DNA of 64,000 bases from Prevotella sp. UBA2739 (GTDB lineage: Bacteria > Bacteroidota > Bacteroidia > Bacteroidales > Bacteroidaceae). Location of the stretch: NCBI GenBank assembly GCA_002353525.1, contig DEJV01000002.1:116079-180078 (forward strand), given 5' to 3'. Below are positions 42,128 to 50,545 of the stretch, one piece after another. Made by a program: the position numbers and the translations under genes. How positions within the stretch are numbered: the first letter of the stretch is position 1; each line of letters opens with the position of its first letter. Below the pieces are notes generated by a model. It did no database searches, was not told the origin of the DNA, and saw only the letters and a list, made by a program, of their open reading frames with translations.

Positions 42128-43030
42128 ATGCATACTAGAGAAGAAAAACTCAAGGCTTTCGGACGGCTGCTGGATGTGCTCGACCAGCTGAGGACGAAAT
42201 GCCCATGGGACAAGAAACAAACCAACGAGAGCCTGCGCCCCAATACCATCGAGGAGACCTTTGAGCTCTGCGACGCGCTGATGAAAAACGATACCCATAA
42301 CATCTGCAAGGAGCTGGGCGACGTGCTCATGCACGTGATGTTTTATGCCAAAATTGGCTCGGAGACGGGCGACTTCGATATAGCCGACGTCTGCGATATG
42401 CAGGCCGACAAGCTCATCTTCCGGCATCCCCACATCTATCATCCCTCGCAAGTGGGGCAGGCAGAGCCCCTGCCGCTCGACGACCCACGGTTCGTTGAGA
42501 CAAGGAATAACGGGGAGGGTAACGATTTGAAGAACGACGACGCTGACACCACCCAGTTCCAATCGGCCAAGACTTCCGAGCAGGTGCTGCAAAACTGGGA
42601 GCAGATCAAGTTGCGCGAGAAAGACGGAAACAAATCGGTGCTTTCGGGAGTGCCCGACGCGCTGCCCTCGCTCATCAAGGCCTACCGCATTCAGGATAAG
42701 GCGCGAAATGTGGGCTTCGACTGGGCTAAAAAAGAAGATGTGTGGAGCAAGGTGCATGAAGAGCTGGATGAGCTGGAGGCAGAACTGCGCCGCGAGGACA
42801 AGGAGCGGTCGACACGCGAACTGGGCGACTTCCTCTTCTCGGTCATCAATGCCGCACGCCTCTACAAGCTCAATCCCGACAATGCGCTGGAACATACCAA
42901 CCAGAAGTTCATACGCCGGTTCAACTATGTGGAGCAACACTCCATCCGCGAGGGCAAGTCGCTCAATGATATGACGTTAGAAGAAATGGATAAACTTTGG
43001 AATGAAGCTAAGAAATATGAAAAGGAATAG
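42128..43030 (+). CDS. mazG: Nucleoside triphosphate pyrophosphohydrolase MazG
   Basis: 300 residues from ATG 42128, after an AAGAAAGA stretch; the open frame upstream precedes the promoter. Two MazG domains: the first has LRTKCPWDKKQTNESLRPNT and EETFELCDAL plus KELGDVLMHVMFYA; the second EELDELEAELRRED and TRELGDFLFSVINAARLYKL. It hydrolyses NTPs and dNTPs to NMPs. An ~35-residue acidic/polar insert (~121-155, NNGEGNDLKNDDADTTQFQS) separates the domains, making the protein longer than the ~260-residue enterobacterial form. The next gene starts inside its last codons. Confidence 0.93.
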   Translation: MHTREEKLKAFGRLLDVLDQLRTKCPWDKKQTNESLRPNTIEETFELCDALMKNDTHNICKELGDVLMHVMFYAKIGSETGDFDIADVCDMQADKLIFRHPHIYHPSQVGQAEPLPLDDPRFVETRNNGEGNDLKNDDADTTQFQSAKTSEQVLQNWEQIKLREKDGNKSVLSGVPDALPSLIKAYRIQDKARNVGFDWAKKEDVWSKVHEELDELEAELRREDKERSTRELGDFLFSVINAARLYKLNPDNALEHTNQKFIRRFNYVEQHSIREGKSLNDMTLEEMDKLWNEAKKYEKE

Positions 43031-43580
43031 TTTTTTCGTAGTACTCTGCGCAGTCCTCGCGATGATCTTCGTGGGCTGCAAAGACAAGCGGGCCGCAAGC
43101 CTGGTGGAGAAACCCGTGGCCGACTCGATTGTGCCCGTTGAGACCGTGGCCGACACCACCGTCTATGGCGTCTGTGGCGAGGGTACGTCGATGCACTCGC
43201 TCGAGCTCGTCACTACCGATGGCGACACCATTTACTATCAGGTGAACGTCGAAGAGGACGCTCATCTGCGTGGCGGCATGATGGTGGGCGACCGGCTGGC
43301 CGTCGTGGGCTACTCTAGTGGTGACGAAGGCATGGTGGCCCAGGGCGTCATCAACCTGACAACCCTGCTCGGCAAGTGGAGCAGCATCGACCGCAACTTC
43401 GAGATTCAAGATGGCGGAGCACTCATCACCGAGGCCAAAGAGCCGCAGGTGGCCGAATGGAAGATTTGCAACGGGCTGCTGGTGCTCCGCACCGACACCT
43501 TCAGCGTCTACGAACTGGGCCCCGACTCGCTCTGTCTGGAGAACAAAAACGGTATTTACGCTTATAAGAGGGTGAAGTAG
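43017..43580 (+). CDS. Lipoprotein with lipocalin-like C-terminus
   Basis: 187 residues from ATG 43017, overlapping mazG by 14 bases. Signal FFVVLCAVLAMIFVGCKDKR with lipobox Cys. Two beta-rich parts: ~40-118 (TSMHSLELVTTDGDTIYYQV, GDRLAVVGYSSGDEG) and ~120-187 beginning LLGKWSSIDRNFEIQDGG, where GxW is the lipocalin-like opening, ending LCLENKNGIYAYKRV. The ligand is unknown. Translation is likely coupled to mazG. Confidence 0.72.
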   Translation: MKRNSFFVVLCAVLAMIFVGCKDKRAASLVEKPVADSIVPVETVADTTVYGVCGEGTSMHSLELVTTDGDTIYYQVNVEEDAHLRGGMMVGDRLAVVGYSSGDEGMVAQGVINLTTLLGKWSSIDRNFEIQDGGALITEAKEPQVAEWKICNGLLVLRTDTFSVYELGPDSLCLENKNGIYAYKRVK

Positions 43581-43592
43581 TTTTTTTAGTGA

Positions 43593-43654
43593 ACAGTTAA
43601 GAGTTAATAGTTAATAGTTAACAGTTAAGAGTTAATAGTTAATAGTTAAGAGTT
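43593..43654. repeat. 28-base exact tandem repeat, GTTAA-rich
   Basis: Two exact 28-base copies (43593-43620 and 43621-43648) beginning ACAGTTAAGAG, each built of GTTAA/GTTAATA subunits, with a short partial third. It begins 12 bases after the lipoprotein stop and ends just before RNase Z. Confidence 0.9.
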
Positions 43655-43685
43655 TAAATGCGTCAGTTCAAGTAGAGGTTGAATA

Positions 43686-44615
43686 GTGGAGGACGAAGTT
43701 TTGGAACCGTTCAGAGTGCATATTTTAGGTTGCGGAAGCGCATTGCCCACATTGCGCCACTTCGCGTCGTCGCAGGTGGTGGAGATGCGCGGCAAGCAGT
43801 TTATGATTGATTGTGGTGAGGGCACGCAGATACAGTTGCGGCGCTCGCGCATCCGGTTCACTAAGCTCAGTCATGTGTTCATCAGCCATCTGCATGGCGA
43901 CCATTGCTTCGGGCTGATTGGCATGATTAGCTCGTTTGGCATGCTGGGGCGTACGGCCACGTTGCACATCCATGCTCCCGAAGAGCTGGAGACAATGCTC
44001 AAGGCTCAGATGGACATGTTTTGCAACGGATTGGAATACGATGTGGAGTTCCATCCTCTTGATACCACCCGCCAGGCCGTTATCTACGAAGACCGGAGCC
44101 TCACCGTCGAGACCATTCCTCTGGAGCATCGTGTGCCCTGTTGCGGTTTCCTCTTCCGCGAGAAGCCCTCGCTTCCGCATATCCGTCGCGACATGATCGA
44201 TTTCTATCAGATTCCCATCAGCCAGATCAACAATATCAAGAGTGGTGCCGACTGGATCGACGGGGAGGGTAACATTGTGCCCAACTGTCAGCTCGTAACG
44301 CCTGCTGATCCGCCCCGTTCCTATGCTTATTGTTCCGACACACGCTATATGCCCCGTCTCTGTGAGGTGGTGCGAGGCGTCGACCTGCTCTACCATGAGT
44401 CCACCTATGCCGAGGGGAACGTGGGCAGGGCACGGCTCTACTACCATAGTACGGCGGCACAAGCGGCCAGCGTGGCCCGCGATGCCCAGGTAGGCAGGCT
44501 GTTGCTGGGCCATTATTCGGCACGCTATGAAAAAGAGGAAGTATTGCTCGATGAAGCCCGCCAGATATTCCCCGAGAGTTACCTGACCACCGAAAATCAA
44601 GTGTTCGAAGTGTGA
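43686..44615 (+). CDS. rnz: Ribonuclease Z (tRNA 3' processing)
   Basis: 309 residues from GTG 43686; no in-frame ATG is available, and TTG 43701 (giving EPFRVHILGCGSALPT near the start) is an equally good choice. Metallo-beta-lactamase motifs: HILGCGSALPTLRHF, CGEGTQIQLRRSRIRF, zinc-binding SHLHGDHCFGL, PLEHRVPCCGFLFRE, YCSDTRYMP, HESTY and GHYSARY. It cleaves 3' trailers from tRNA precursors. It is preceded by a tandem repeat rather than a clear promoter. Confidence 0.93.
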   Translation: MEDEVLEPFRVHILGCGSALPTLRHFASSQVVEMRGKQFMIDCGEGTQIQLRRSRIRFTKLSHVFISHLHGDHCFGLIGMISSFGMLGRTATLHIHAPEELETMLKAQMDMFCNGLEYDVEFHPLDTTRQAVIYEDRSLTVETIPLEHRVPCCGFLFREKPSLPHIRRDMIDFYQIPISQINNIKSGADWIDGEGNIVPNCQLVTPADPPRSYAYCSDTRYMPRLCEVVRGVDLLYHESTYAEGNVGRARLYYHSTAAQAASVARDAQVGRLLLGHYSARYEKEEVLLDEARQIFPESYLTTENQVFEV

Positions 44616-44660
44616 TTTCGGTACTTTTTGGTACGGAAAAGCACGTTTTTTATTGAAAAA

Positions 44661-44693
44661 TTTGGAAGTTTCGTCGGTTTTGACTATATTTGC
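44661..44693 (+). promoter_or_regulatory. Promoter of the small sorting-domain protein
   Basis: TTTG (44661-44664), 20 bases, TATATTTGC (44685-44693), 21 bases before the ATG: a full consensus match. Confidence 0.78.
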
Positions 44694-44714
44694 AACGATA
44701 AAAAGTATGCGCGT

Positions 44715-45023
44715 ATGACAAAACGATTACTCACAATAGCATTTTCGGCTCTTCTGTTGCTCGGCACACCCGTCGTGGTGAATGCCGTTCCGGGCATTAT
44801 GATTAGCGAAAATGACATGAACAGCATCGAGATTTCGTTCGATGGCACCGACCTTTATGTGAACAATGCCAATGGCATGGTGCTCAGCATCTATAATGTG
44901 GCCGGTGTGAGAGTGATGCAGACAAAGATTGAGGGGCCTGCCAAGCGGGTCAGCCTGAACCTGCCCAAAGGGTGCTACATTGTCAAGGTAGGCAATGTGG
45001 CTCGAAAGATATCAGTGAAATAA
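44715..45023 (+). CDS. Minimal secreted protein consisting of a T9SS C-terminal-domain-like module
   Basis: 102 residues from ATG 44715. A signal peptide (MTKRLLTIAFSALLLLGTPV... ending VNA) is followed by ~75 residues that match only a type IX secretion sorting-type domain: SIEISFDGTDLYVNNANG, VLSIYNVAGVRVMQTKIEG and the end LPKGCYIVKVGNVARKISVK. There is no passenger domain. Similar short proteins occur in Prevotella; their role is unknown to me. It has its own strong promoter and terminator, so it is a single-gene transcription unit and presumably well expressed. Confidence 0.8.
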   Translation: MTKRLLTIAFSALLLLGTPVVVNAVPGIMISENDMNSIEISFDGTDLYVNNANGMVLSIYNVAGVRVMQTKIEGPAKRVSLNLPKGCYIVKVGNVARKISVK

Positions 45024-45034
45024 AACTAGATGCG

Positions 45035-45061
45035 GGAGGCTTTCCAAGAGCCTCCTTTTTC
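45035..45061 (+). terminator. Terminator after the small sorting-domain gene
   Basis: GGAGGCT (45035-45041) pairs with AGCCTCC (45049-45055), followed by TTTTT. Confidence 0.88.
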
Positions 45062-45083
45062 TGCTTAATATCGTTATGTAGTC

Positions 45084-46610
45084 GTGCGTCCTATCCATTC
45101 CGTCATCCTATTTCTCTTCTGCCTCCTCACCGCAATGCTCATAGCTTGTGGCGACAAGCAGGCGCATCCCTATGCCGGACTCACCATCGAGTCGTTTGCC
45201 GGCATGCGGAAGGCTGCGTTCGTCGTAGAGGCCGGGGCGGTGCACCGTCAGCTGCGCCAGATGGCAGGCGCCGAGAAAGGCACTACCGTGGCCGATGCTG
45301 CCGTGCGTCGCTACTACGACGATGGTGAGAGCATGCTGCTATGGATAGACCGAAAGGGCATAGACAGCCGCGCCGACACGCTCCTTGGGTGCGTCAGACA
45401 GCTCTGCGAGGCAGGTATCAGCGACGACTATTTCCAATTGAATGACATCGAGCGCGACCTGAACCGCATTCGCGACCTCGACACAATCGGCGAAAGCCTA
45501 TGCTCACTGATGGCACGCACAGAATACCGGCTCACCAAGGCATACCTGCGCTATGCTATAGCCCAGCAATATGGCTTTTGCAATCCTACCGACCTGCTCA
45601 ACCACTTTGATGTGCGTGACTCCGATTCGGTGAGCGTCACCTACAACCAGGTGTTCGACATCCCCGTGAGGCATAGTGGGGCAGAGGCTGCCCGCAAAGC
45701 CCTCGGCAAGGTGGCCAACGACTCGCTCTTGGTGTTCCTTCACGAGGCACAGCCGCGCAACCACCTCTATGCCCAGCTCGCGAGAGCCTACGCCCAGACT
45801 ACCGATGCCACGAAGCGCAAACGGCTGCTCGTCAACATGGAGCGATGCCGGTGGAGGGAACGGTCGTTGCCGCAAGATCAGCAGCGCTACGTGCTCGTCA
45901 ACCTGCCTTCGTTTCATTTGCGGGCTGTGTGTCCAGATAGTACACTCGAGATGCGCATCGGTTGCGGCACCAGCAAGACCAAGACGCCCTTGCTCACGAG
46001 CCACATCAGCCGTATGGATGTCAATCCCCAATGGGTGATGCCTCGTAGCATCATCGAGAAAGATGTGGTGCGGCATACGGGCGACTCGGGATGGTTTGCA
46101 CGCCATCGCTACTTTGTCATGGACCGTCGCAAAAACAAACGCATCGAAGGCCACCGTGCCACGTGGACCATGTTGCACGACCCGCGCTATGCGGTGGTGC
46201 AAGAGGGCGGCAAGGGCAACTCGCTGGGGCGCATCATCTTCCGTTTCGACAATAATTTTGCGGTGTTCCTGCACGATACCTCGACGCCCGCCTTCTTCGT
46301 GCGCGACAACCGTAGCGTCAGCCATGGATGCGTGCGCGTGCAACGACCCTACGAACTGGCCCTCTTTCTGCTCGGAAAAAAAGCAGAGAAATATGCCGAC
46401 GACCTGCTCTACAATATGACGGGCGACAGCATTGAGGACAAGACACGGCACATCAGCTCGATCAACGTCGAGCCACAAGTGCCTATATACATTACTTATT
46501 ATACGGTCTATCCCTCGGTCGACGGCACCCTGCAGTATCTGCCCGACATCTATGGGTACGACCAACACATCTATGAGTATCTGGCTGAGAAATGCCTGAA
46601 AGCATTATGA
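45084..46610 (+). CDS. L,D-transpeptidase (YkuD/YcbB-like) lipoprotein
   Basis: 508 residues from GTG 45084 (no ATG upstream in frame before the terminator). Signal SVILFLFCLLTAMLIACGDK with lipobox Cys. N-terminal helical scaffold domain (~60-290), then the YkuD catalytic domain: YVLVNLPSFHLRAV, GTSKTKTPLLTSHI, FLHDTSTPAFF and SVSHGCVRVQRPYELALFLL with the catalytic His/Cys. It forms 3-3 peptidoglycan crosslinks or attaches proteins to murein. The stop overlaps the ATG of an ECF sigma factor gene (ATGA), indicating co-translation. Confidence 0.88.
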   Translation: MRPIHSVILFLFCLLTAMLIACGDKQAHPYAGLTIESFAGMRKAAFVVEAGAVHRQLRQMAGAEKGTTVADAAVRRYYDDGESMLLWIDRKGIDSRADTLLGCVRQLCEAGISDDYFQLNDIERDLNRIRDLDTIGESLCSLMARTEYRLTKAYLRYAIAQQYGFCNPTDLLNHFDVRDSDSVSVTYNQVFDIPVRHSGAEAARKALGKVANDSLLVFLHEAQPRNHLYAQLARAYAQTTDATKRKRLLVNMERCRWRERSLPQDQQRYVLVNLPSFHLRAVCPDSTLEMRIGCGTSKTKTPLLTSHISRMDVNPQWVMPRSIIEKDVVRHTGDSGWFARHRYFVMDRRKNKRIEGHRATWTMLHDPRYAVVQEGGKGNSLGRIIFRFDNNFAVFLHDTSTPAFFVRDNRSVSHGCVRVQRPYELALFLLGKKAEKYADDLLYNMTGDSIEDKTRHISSINVEPQVPIYITYYTVYPSVDGTLQYLPDIYGYDQHIYEYLAEKCLKAL

Positions 46611-47146
46611 AGTACGATGAGAAAACAATCACCGGGATGCTAGCCGACCCGAAGACGCAACGACAAGCCTTCGGAATGCTGGTGAGCCAATACAGCGAAA
46701 CGCTCTATTGGAAAATCCGGCGTATCGTGCTCACTCACGACGATGCCAACGACGTGCTCCAGAATGCATTCCTCAAGGCATGGAGCAATCTGAACGACTT
46801 CCAGAACAAGTCGAAAATCTCTACATGGCTCTACCGCATTGCCATCAACGAGGCGCTCGATTTCGTGAGGCGCGAGAAAAACAAGGTGAGTGCCGACGAG
46901 GATATCAGCGTGGCCAACCGGCTCATGGCCGACGACTATTTCGACGGCGACGAGGCACAGGCGCTGTTGCAAGAGGCCATCGCACAATTGCCCGACGTGC
47001 AGCGCACCGTGTTCACCCTGCGCTATTACGACGACATGAAGTATAGCGAGATGAGCAAAGTGCTCAATACCTCGGAGGGGGCACTCAAGGCCAGCTATCA
47101 TATTGCTGTTCAGAAAATTTCTGAATTTTTTCGGAAACACGATTAA
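46607..47146 (+). CDS. ECF-type RNA polymerase sigma factor
   Basis: 179 residues from ATG 46607, chosen for its overlap with the L,D-transpeptidase stop; ATG 46592 is an in-frame alternative. Sigma-2 region: LTHDDANDVLQNAFLKAWSN, FQNKSKISTWLYRIAINEAL; sigma-4 helix-turn-helix: QLPDVQRTVFTLRYYDDMKY, SEMSKVLNTSEGALKASYHI. It is followed by a probable anti-sigma protein and a Spy/CpxP-like protein, so an envelope-stress role is inferred. Confidence 0.92.
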   Translation: MKYDEKTITGMLADPKTQRQAFGMLVSQYSETLYWKIRRIVLTHDDANDVLQNAFLKAWSNLNDFQNKSKISTWLYRIAINEALDFVRREKNKVSADEDISVANRLMADDYFDGDEAQALLQEAIAQLPDVQRTVFTLRYYDDMKYSEMSKVLNTSEGALKASYHIAVQKISEFFRKHD

Positions 47147-47172
47147 ACTTTTCTAATCTTAATACGTCAAAT

Positions 47173-47538
47173 ATGCAAATGAAGAACGAAAATGACATAA
47201 AACAGCGCTTCGGAACGGAGAATCACTTCACCGTTCCCGAAGGTTATTTCGAGCAGTTCGCCTCGCAATTCATGGCGCAGTTGCCTGAGCAAGAGGCTCG
47301 CGTGGTCGAAATCAAACCACGCAGGCGGTGGCGTCCCATTGCCATTGCTGCTGCCACAGTAGCCTTCGTGGCCCTTAGCGCAGCCATGTGGTTCGACAAA
47401 GAGAACCCCAGCGAGAAGCAGATGAGCAGCGCACAGCCCTCAAGCCTTTATATGCAGTCGCCTTCTGAACTGGAGCAAGCTGCCGACTATGCCATGCTCG
47501 ATGCCACCGATATGTATGTGTTGCTGGCCGGAGAATAA
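47173..47538 (+). CDS. Probable anti-sigma factor (single-pass membrane protein)
   Basis: 121 residues. A hydrophilic N-terminus (KQRFGTENHFTVPEGYFEQF) of the type seen in short Bacteroidetes anti-sigma proteins precedes one TM segment (~54-73, PIAIAAATVAFVALSAAMWF) and a ~45-residue periplasmic tail. No zinc-binding HxxxCxxC motif. Role inferred from position 26 bases after the ECF sigma gene and from topology. Confidence 0.65.
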   Translation: MQMKNENDIKQRFGTENHFTVPEGYFEQFASQFMAQLPEQEARVVEIKPRRRWRPIAIAAATVAFVALSAAMWFDKENPSEKQMSSAQPSSLYMQSPSELEQAADYAMLDATDMYVLLAGE

Positions 47539-47586
47539 ACAAGTGTAAGTACCACTGGCTGGAAAACTAGAGAATAACTAACGAAG

Positions 47587-48045
47587 ATGAAAAGATTATT
47601 AATTATCTGGATGCTCATTATGAACATGGGAGTCATGACCATGCAGGCCAACCCCAAGTTCGACCCCGAGCGATATAATGCCGAACTGCAGCAGTTTATC
47701 ACTCGCGAGGCTGCTTTGTCTCCACAAGAAGCAGCCAAGTTCTTTCCCTTGTTCCGTGAGATGCAAACCAAGCAGCGTGCCCTTTTTCAGCAGATGCACC
47801 GCTACAAGCGCATCAAACCTACCGACGAGAAAAGCTGTAGGGAGAATATCAAGAAATGCGACGAGCTGGACTTGCAGATTAAAGAGCTTCAGCAGTTGTA
47901 TCATAATAAGTTCCTCAAGGTGATCTCGGCCAGCAAACTTTACGATGTGCTGAAGGCAGAAGACAAGTTTCACCGCCAGATGTTCAGCAGGGGAGCAGTA
48001 AGAAGAAACGGTAATGGCCGGGCAGCAGGCAGACCACGAAATTAG
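47587..48045 (+). CDS. Spy/CpxP-like periplasmic helical protein
   Basis: 152 residues. Signal peptide MKRLLIIWMLIMNMGVMTMQ; the mature part is all-helical and charged: FDPERYNAELQQFITREAAL, SPQEAAKFFPLFREMQTKQR, CDELDLQIKELQQLYHNKFL, ending with an Arg/Asn/Gly-rich basic tail (RRNGNGRAAGRPRN). The LSPQEAAKFFPLFREM block matches the LTxxQ-type motif of Spy/CpxP chaperone-like proteins. It is last in the operon with the sigma and anti-sigma genes, like a stress effector. Confidence 0.68.
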   Translation: MKRLLIIWMLIMNMGVMTMQANPKFDPERYNAELQQFITREAALSPQEAAKFFPLFREMQTKQRALFQQMHRYKRIKPTDEKSCRENIKKCDELDLQIKELQQLYHNKFLKVISASKLYDVLKAEDKFHRQMFSRGAVRRNGNGRAAGRPRN

Positions 48046-48088
48046 AACGTATCACTAAAGCTGAGTTTTGACTCCATATAAAGAAGAA

Positions 48089-48112
48089 GGCCAAGTAGAA
48101 TTCTACTTGGCC
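48089..48112. terminator. Bidirectional terminator, 24-base perfect palindrome
   Basis: GGCCAAGTAGAA (48089-48100) is directly followed by its inverse TTCTACTTGGCC (48101-48112), then TCTTT. The DUF1573 stop (48103-48105) lies in the right arm. It serves the convergent Spy-like and DUF1573 genes. Confidence 0.8.
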
Positions 48113-48492
48113 TCTTTCATATCTCCTTCCACATATACTCTTACGAGCTCAGGATCACCGTTGGTACGCACCGTCACCGTCTTCTTGAAATGTCCGGGTA
48201 TCTTGCCCTTGCCATTGTAGGTCACCTTCAGCTCACCTTTCTGTCCGGGAGCAATGGGCTGCTTGGTGTATTCAGGAATGGTACAACCGCAGCTGGCAAT
48301 GGCCTGGTTGATCACGAGAGGAGCGTCACCAGTGTTGGTGAACGTGAACGTGTGTTCCACAACAGGGCTAGCCTCAGAGAATGATCCGAAATTGTGGCTA
48401 ACCTTATCGAATTTAATTTGTGCCTTCTTCTGAGCCGATACGGCAGTGAACGTGCCGAGCATCAGCAATGCCATGAATAATACTTTTTTCAT
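48103..48492 (-). CDS. DUF1573 periplasmic protein
   Basis: 129 residues. Signal peptide MKKVLFMALLMLGTFTAVSA; one Ig/ASH-like DUF1573 domain: IKFDKVSHNFGSFSEASPVV, EHTFTFTNTGDAPLVINQAI, ASCGCTIPEYTKQPI and a beta-rich end. Function unknown; these are abundant in Bacteroidetes. The CGC pair is the family hallmark. Its -7 box is TACTTTTGC on the minus strand at 48516-48524. Confidence 0.9.
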   Translation of the reverse strand: MKKVLFMALLMLGTFTAVSAQKKAQIKFDKVSHNFGSFSEASPVVEHTFTFTNTGDAPLVINQAIASCGCTIPEYTKQPIAPGQKGELKVTYNGKGKIPGHFKKTVTVRTNGDPELVRVYVEGDMKEAK

Positions 48493-48515
48493 ATCAATAG
48501 TTTTTTACATACGCT

Positions 48516-48524
48516 GCAAAAGTA
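48516..48524 (-). promoter_or_regulatory. -7 box TACTTTTGC for the DUF1573 gene
   Basis: Exact TAnnTTTGC match on the minus strand, 23 bases before the ATG; no good TTTG upstream. Confidence 0.5.
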
Positions 48525-48574
48525 ATAAATAAACTTTAGAGTAGTGCTAATTTTTGTATATTTTAAGATATTAT

Positions 48575-48606
48575 TTTGTAGTTTCATCGAAAATGTATAA
48601 TTTTGC
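48575..48606 (+). promoter_or_regulatory. aspS promoter
   Basis: TTTG (48575-48578), 19 bases, TAATTTTGC (48598-48606), 32 bases before the ATG. Confidence 0.72.
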
Positions 48607-48638
48607 ACGTCGGAAAACAATAACATCATATAATAAAT

Positions 48639-50405
48639 ATGTATAGAACAAATACTTGTGGAGAGCTACGGCTTTCTGATGCCGGCAAAGAAGTGACACT
48701 GGCCGGATGGGTGCAACGCACTCGAAAAATGGGCGGTATGACCTTTGTCGACCTTCGCGACCGTTACGGACTTACGCAACTGGTGTTCAACGATGAGGTG
48801 GATGCGGCCTTGTGCGAGCGTGCCAACAAACTGGGACGTGAGTATTGTGTACAGGTGCAGGGCACCGTCAGCGAGCGTCATAGCAAAAATCCACATCTGC
48901 CTACAGGCGACATTGAGATTATTGTCAGCCAGCTGAACATTCTTAGCGAGAGCGTCACTCCTCCCTTCACCATCGAGGACAATACCGACGGCGGCGACGA
49001 CATTCGTATGAAGTACCGTTATCTGGACCTGCGCCGTCCGATGGTGCGCAAAAATCTCGAGCTACGCCACCGCATGACCATCATTATCCGTAACTTCCTC
49101 GACTCAAAGGATTTCATCGAGGTGGAGACACCTATCCTGATTGGTTCTACGCCAGAGGGTGCACGTGACTTTGTGGTGCCCTCGCGCATGAATCCCGGAC
49201 AGTTCTATGCGCTTCCTCAGAGTCCGCAGACGCTGAAGCAGCTTCTCATGGTGAGTGGCTTCGACCGTTATTTCCAGATTGCCAAGTGCTTCCGTGATGA
49301 AGACCTGCGTGCTGACCGTCAGCCCGAGTTCACACAGATAGACTGCGAGATGTCGTTTGTCGATCAGGATGATGTCATCAACCTTTTCGAGGATATGGCT
49401 CGTGAACTGTTCCGTCAGGTGAGGGGCGTCGAGTTGCCTGCTAAACTTCAACAGATGACTTGGCACGAAGCCATGCGTCGTTTTGGAAGCGACAAGCCCG
49501 ATCTGCGCTTCGGCATGGAGTTCGTCGAGCTGATGGATGTGCTCAAGGGCACAGGCACTTTCCCCGTATTCAACGAGGCAACCTATATCGGAGGCATTTG
49601 TGTGCCAGGATGTGCCAATTACACTCGTAAGCAGCTTGACCAGCTTACCGACTTTGTGAAGAGTCAGCAGATTGGCGCCAAAGGACTGGTGTATGTGAAG
49701 TTCAACGAAGACGGAAGTGTGAAGTCTTCGGTCGACAAGTTCTACACACCCGAGGTGTGGCAGAAGGTGAAAGAGGCTACCAGTGCCAACAATGGCGACT
49801 TGGTGCTCATTCTCAGTGGCGACAATGCCAATAAGACTCGTACCCAGCTCTGTTCGTTGCGCCTGGAGATGGGCGACCGTCTGGGCCTCCGCTCAAAGGA
49901 TAAGTTCGAGTGCTTGTGGATCATCGATTTCCCGCTCTTCGAGTGGAGCGACGAGGAGCAGCGTCTGATGGCTACCCACCATCCGTTCACCATGCCTAAC
50001 CCCGACGACATCCCTCTGCTCGACGAGCACCCTGAGCGTGTGCGTGCCAAGGCCTACGACTTTGTGTGCAACGGCATTGAGGTGGGTGGAGGCTCATTGC
50101 GTATCCACGACGGCAAGTTGCAAGAGAAGATGTTCAACATCCTGGGCTTCACACCCGAGCGTGCCATGGCTCAGTTCGGCTTCCTCATCAACGCCTTCAA
50201 GTATGGTGCACCTCCCCATGCCGGACTCGCCTTCGGCCTCGACCGTTTTGTAAGTATTATGGCAGGTCTCGACTCTATTCGCGACTGCATCGCGTTCCCG
50301 AAAAACAATAGCGGGCGCGACGTGATGCTTGATGCTCCGAGCGCGATCGACCAGAAACAGCTCGATGAATTGCAGTTAAAGATTGATTTAAGTCAAGAAA
50401 ATTAG
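48639..50405 (+). CDS. aspS: Aspartyl-tRNA synthetase
   Basis: 588 residues, bacterial-type class II. N-terminal OB anticodon domain (VTLAGWVQRTRKMGGMTFVD), motif 1/2 (FIEVETPILIGSTPEGARDF, FRDEDLRADRQPEFTQIDCE), the bacterial GAD insertion (~290-420) and motif 3 (GLAFGLDRFVSIMAGLDSIR). It charges tRNA-Asp. Single-gene unit with its own promoter. Confidence 0.97.
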   Translation: MYRTNTCGELRLSDAGKEVTLAGWVQRTRKMGGMTFVDLRDRYGLTQLVFNDEVDAALCERANKLGREYCVQVQGTVSERHSKNPHLPTGDIEIIVSQLNILSESVTPPFTIEDNTDGGDDIRMKYRYLDLRRPMVRKNLELRHRMTIIIRNFLDSKDFIEVETPILIGSTPEGARDFVVPSRMNPGQFYALPQSPQTLKQLLMVSGFDRYFQIAKCFRDEDLRADRQPEFTQIDCEMSFVDQDDVINLFEDMARELFRQVRGVELPAKLQQMTWHEAMRRFGSDKPDLRFGMEFVELMDVLKGTGTFPVFNEATYIGGICVPGCANYTRKQLDQLTDFVKSQQIGAKGLVYVKFNEDGSVKSSVDKFYTPEVWQKVKEATSANNGDLVLILSGDNANKTRTQLCSLRLEMGDRLGLRSKDKFECLWIIDFPLFEWSDEEQRLMATHHPFTMPNPDDIPLLDEHPERVRAKAYDFVCNGIEVGGGSLRIHDGKLQEKMFNILGFTPERAMAQFGFLINAFKYGAPPHAGLAFGLDRFVSIMAGLDSIRDCIAFPKNNSGRDVMLDAPSAIDQKQLDELQLKIDLSQEN

Positions 50406-50456
50406 TTTTTTGCTGTTAACCTGCTCGATTACAGTCACTTTTCTGTTAAAAAATAG

Positions 50457-50487
50457 TTTGACTTTGGTGGAAAATTTGTAATTTTGC
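50457..50487 (+). promoter_or_regulatory. Promoter of the DUF2582-like gene
   Basis: TTTG (50457-50460), 18 bases, TAATTTTGC (50479-50487); the leader to the ATG is about 55 bases. Confidence 0.55.
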
Positions 50488-50545
50488 ATCGCAAAAGATA
50501 AAACTGACACATATACATTCAGTCAACATTAAGTTTTACTAAATT

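Noticed and set aside
45504..46568. ~350-residue open frame antisense to the L,D-transpeptidase
   Set aside because: Overlaps the complete YkuD protein and has no start context or homology pattern.
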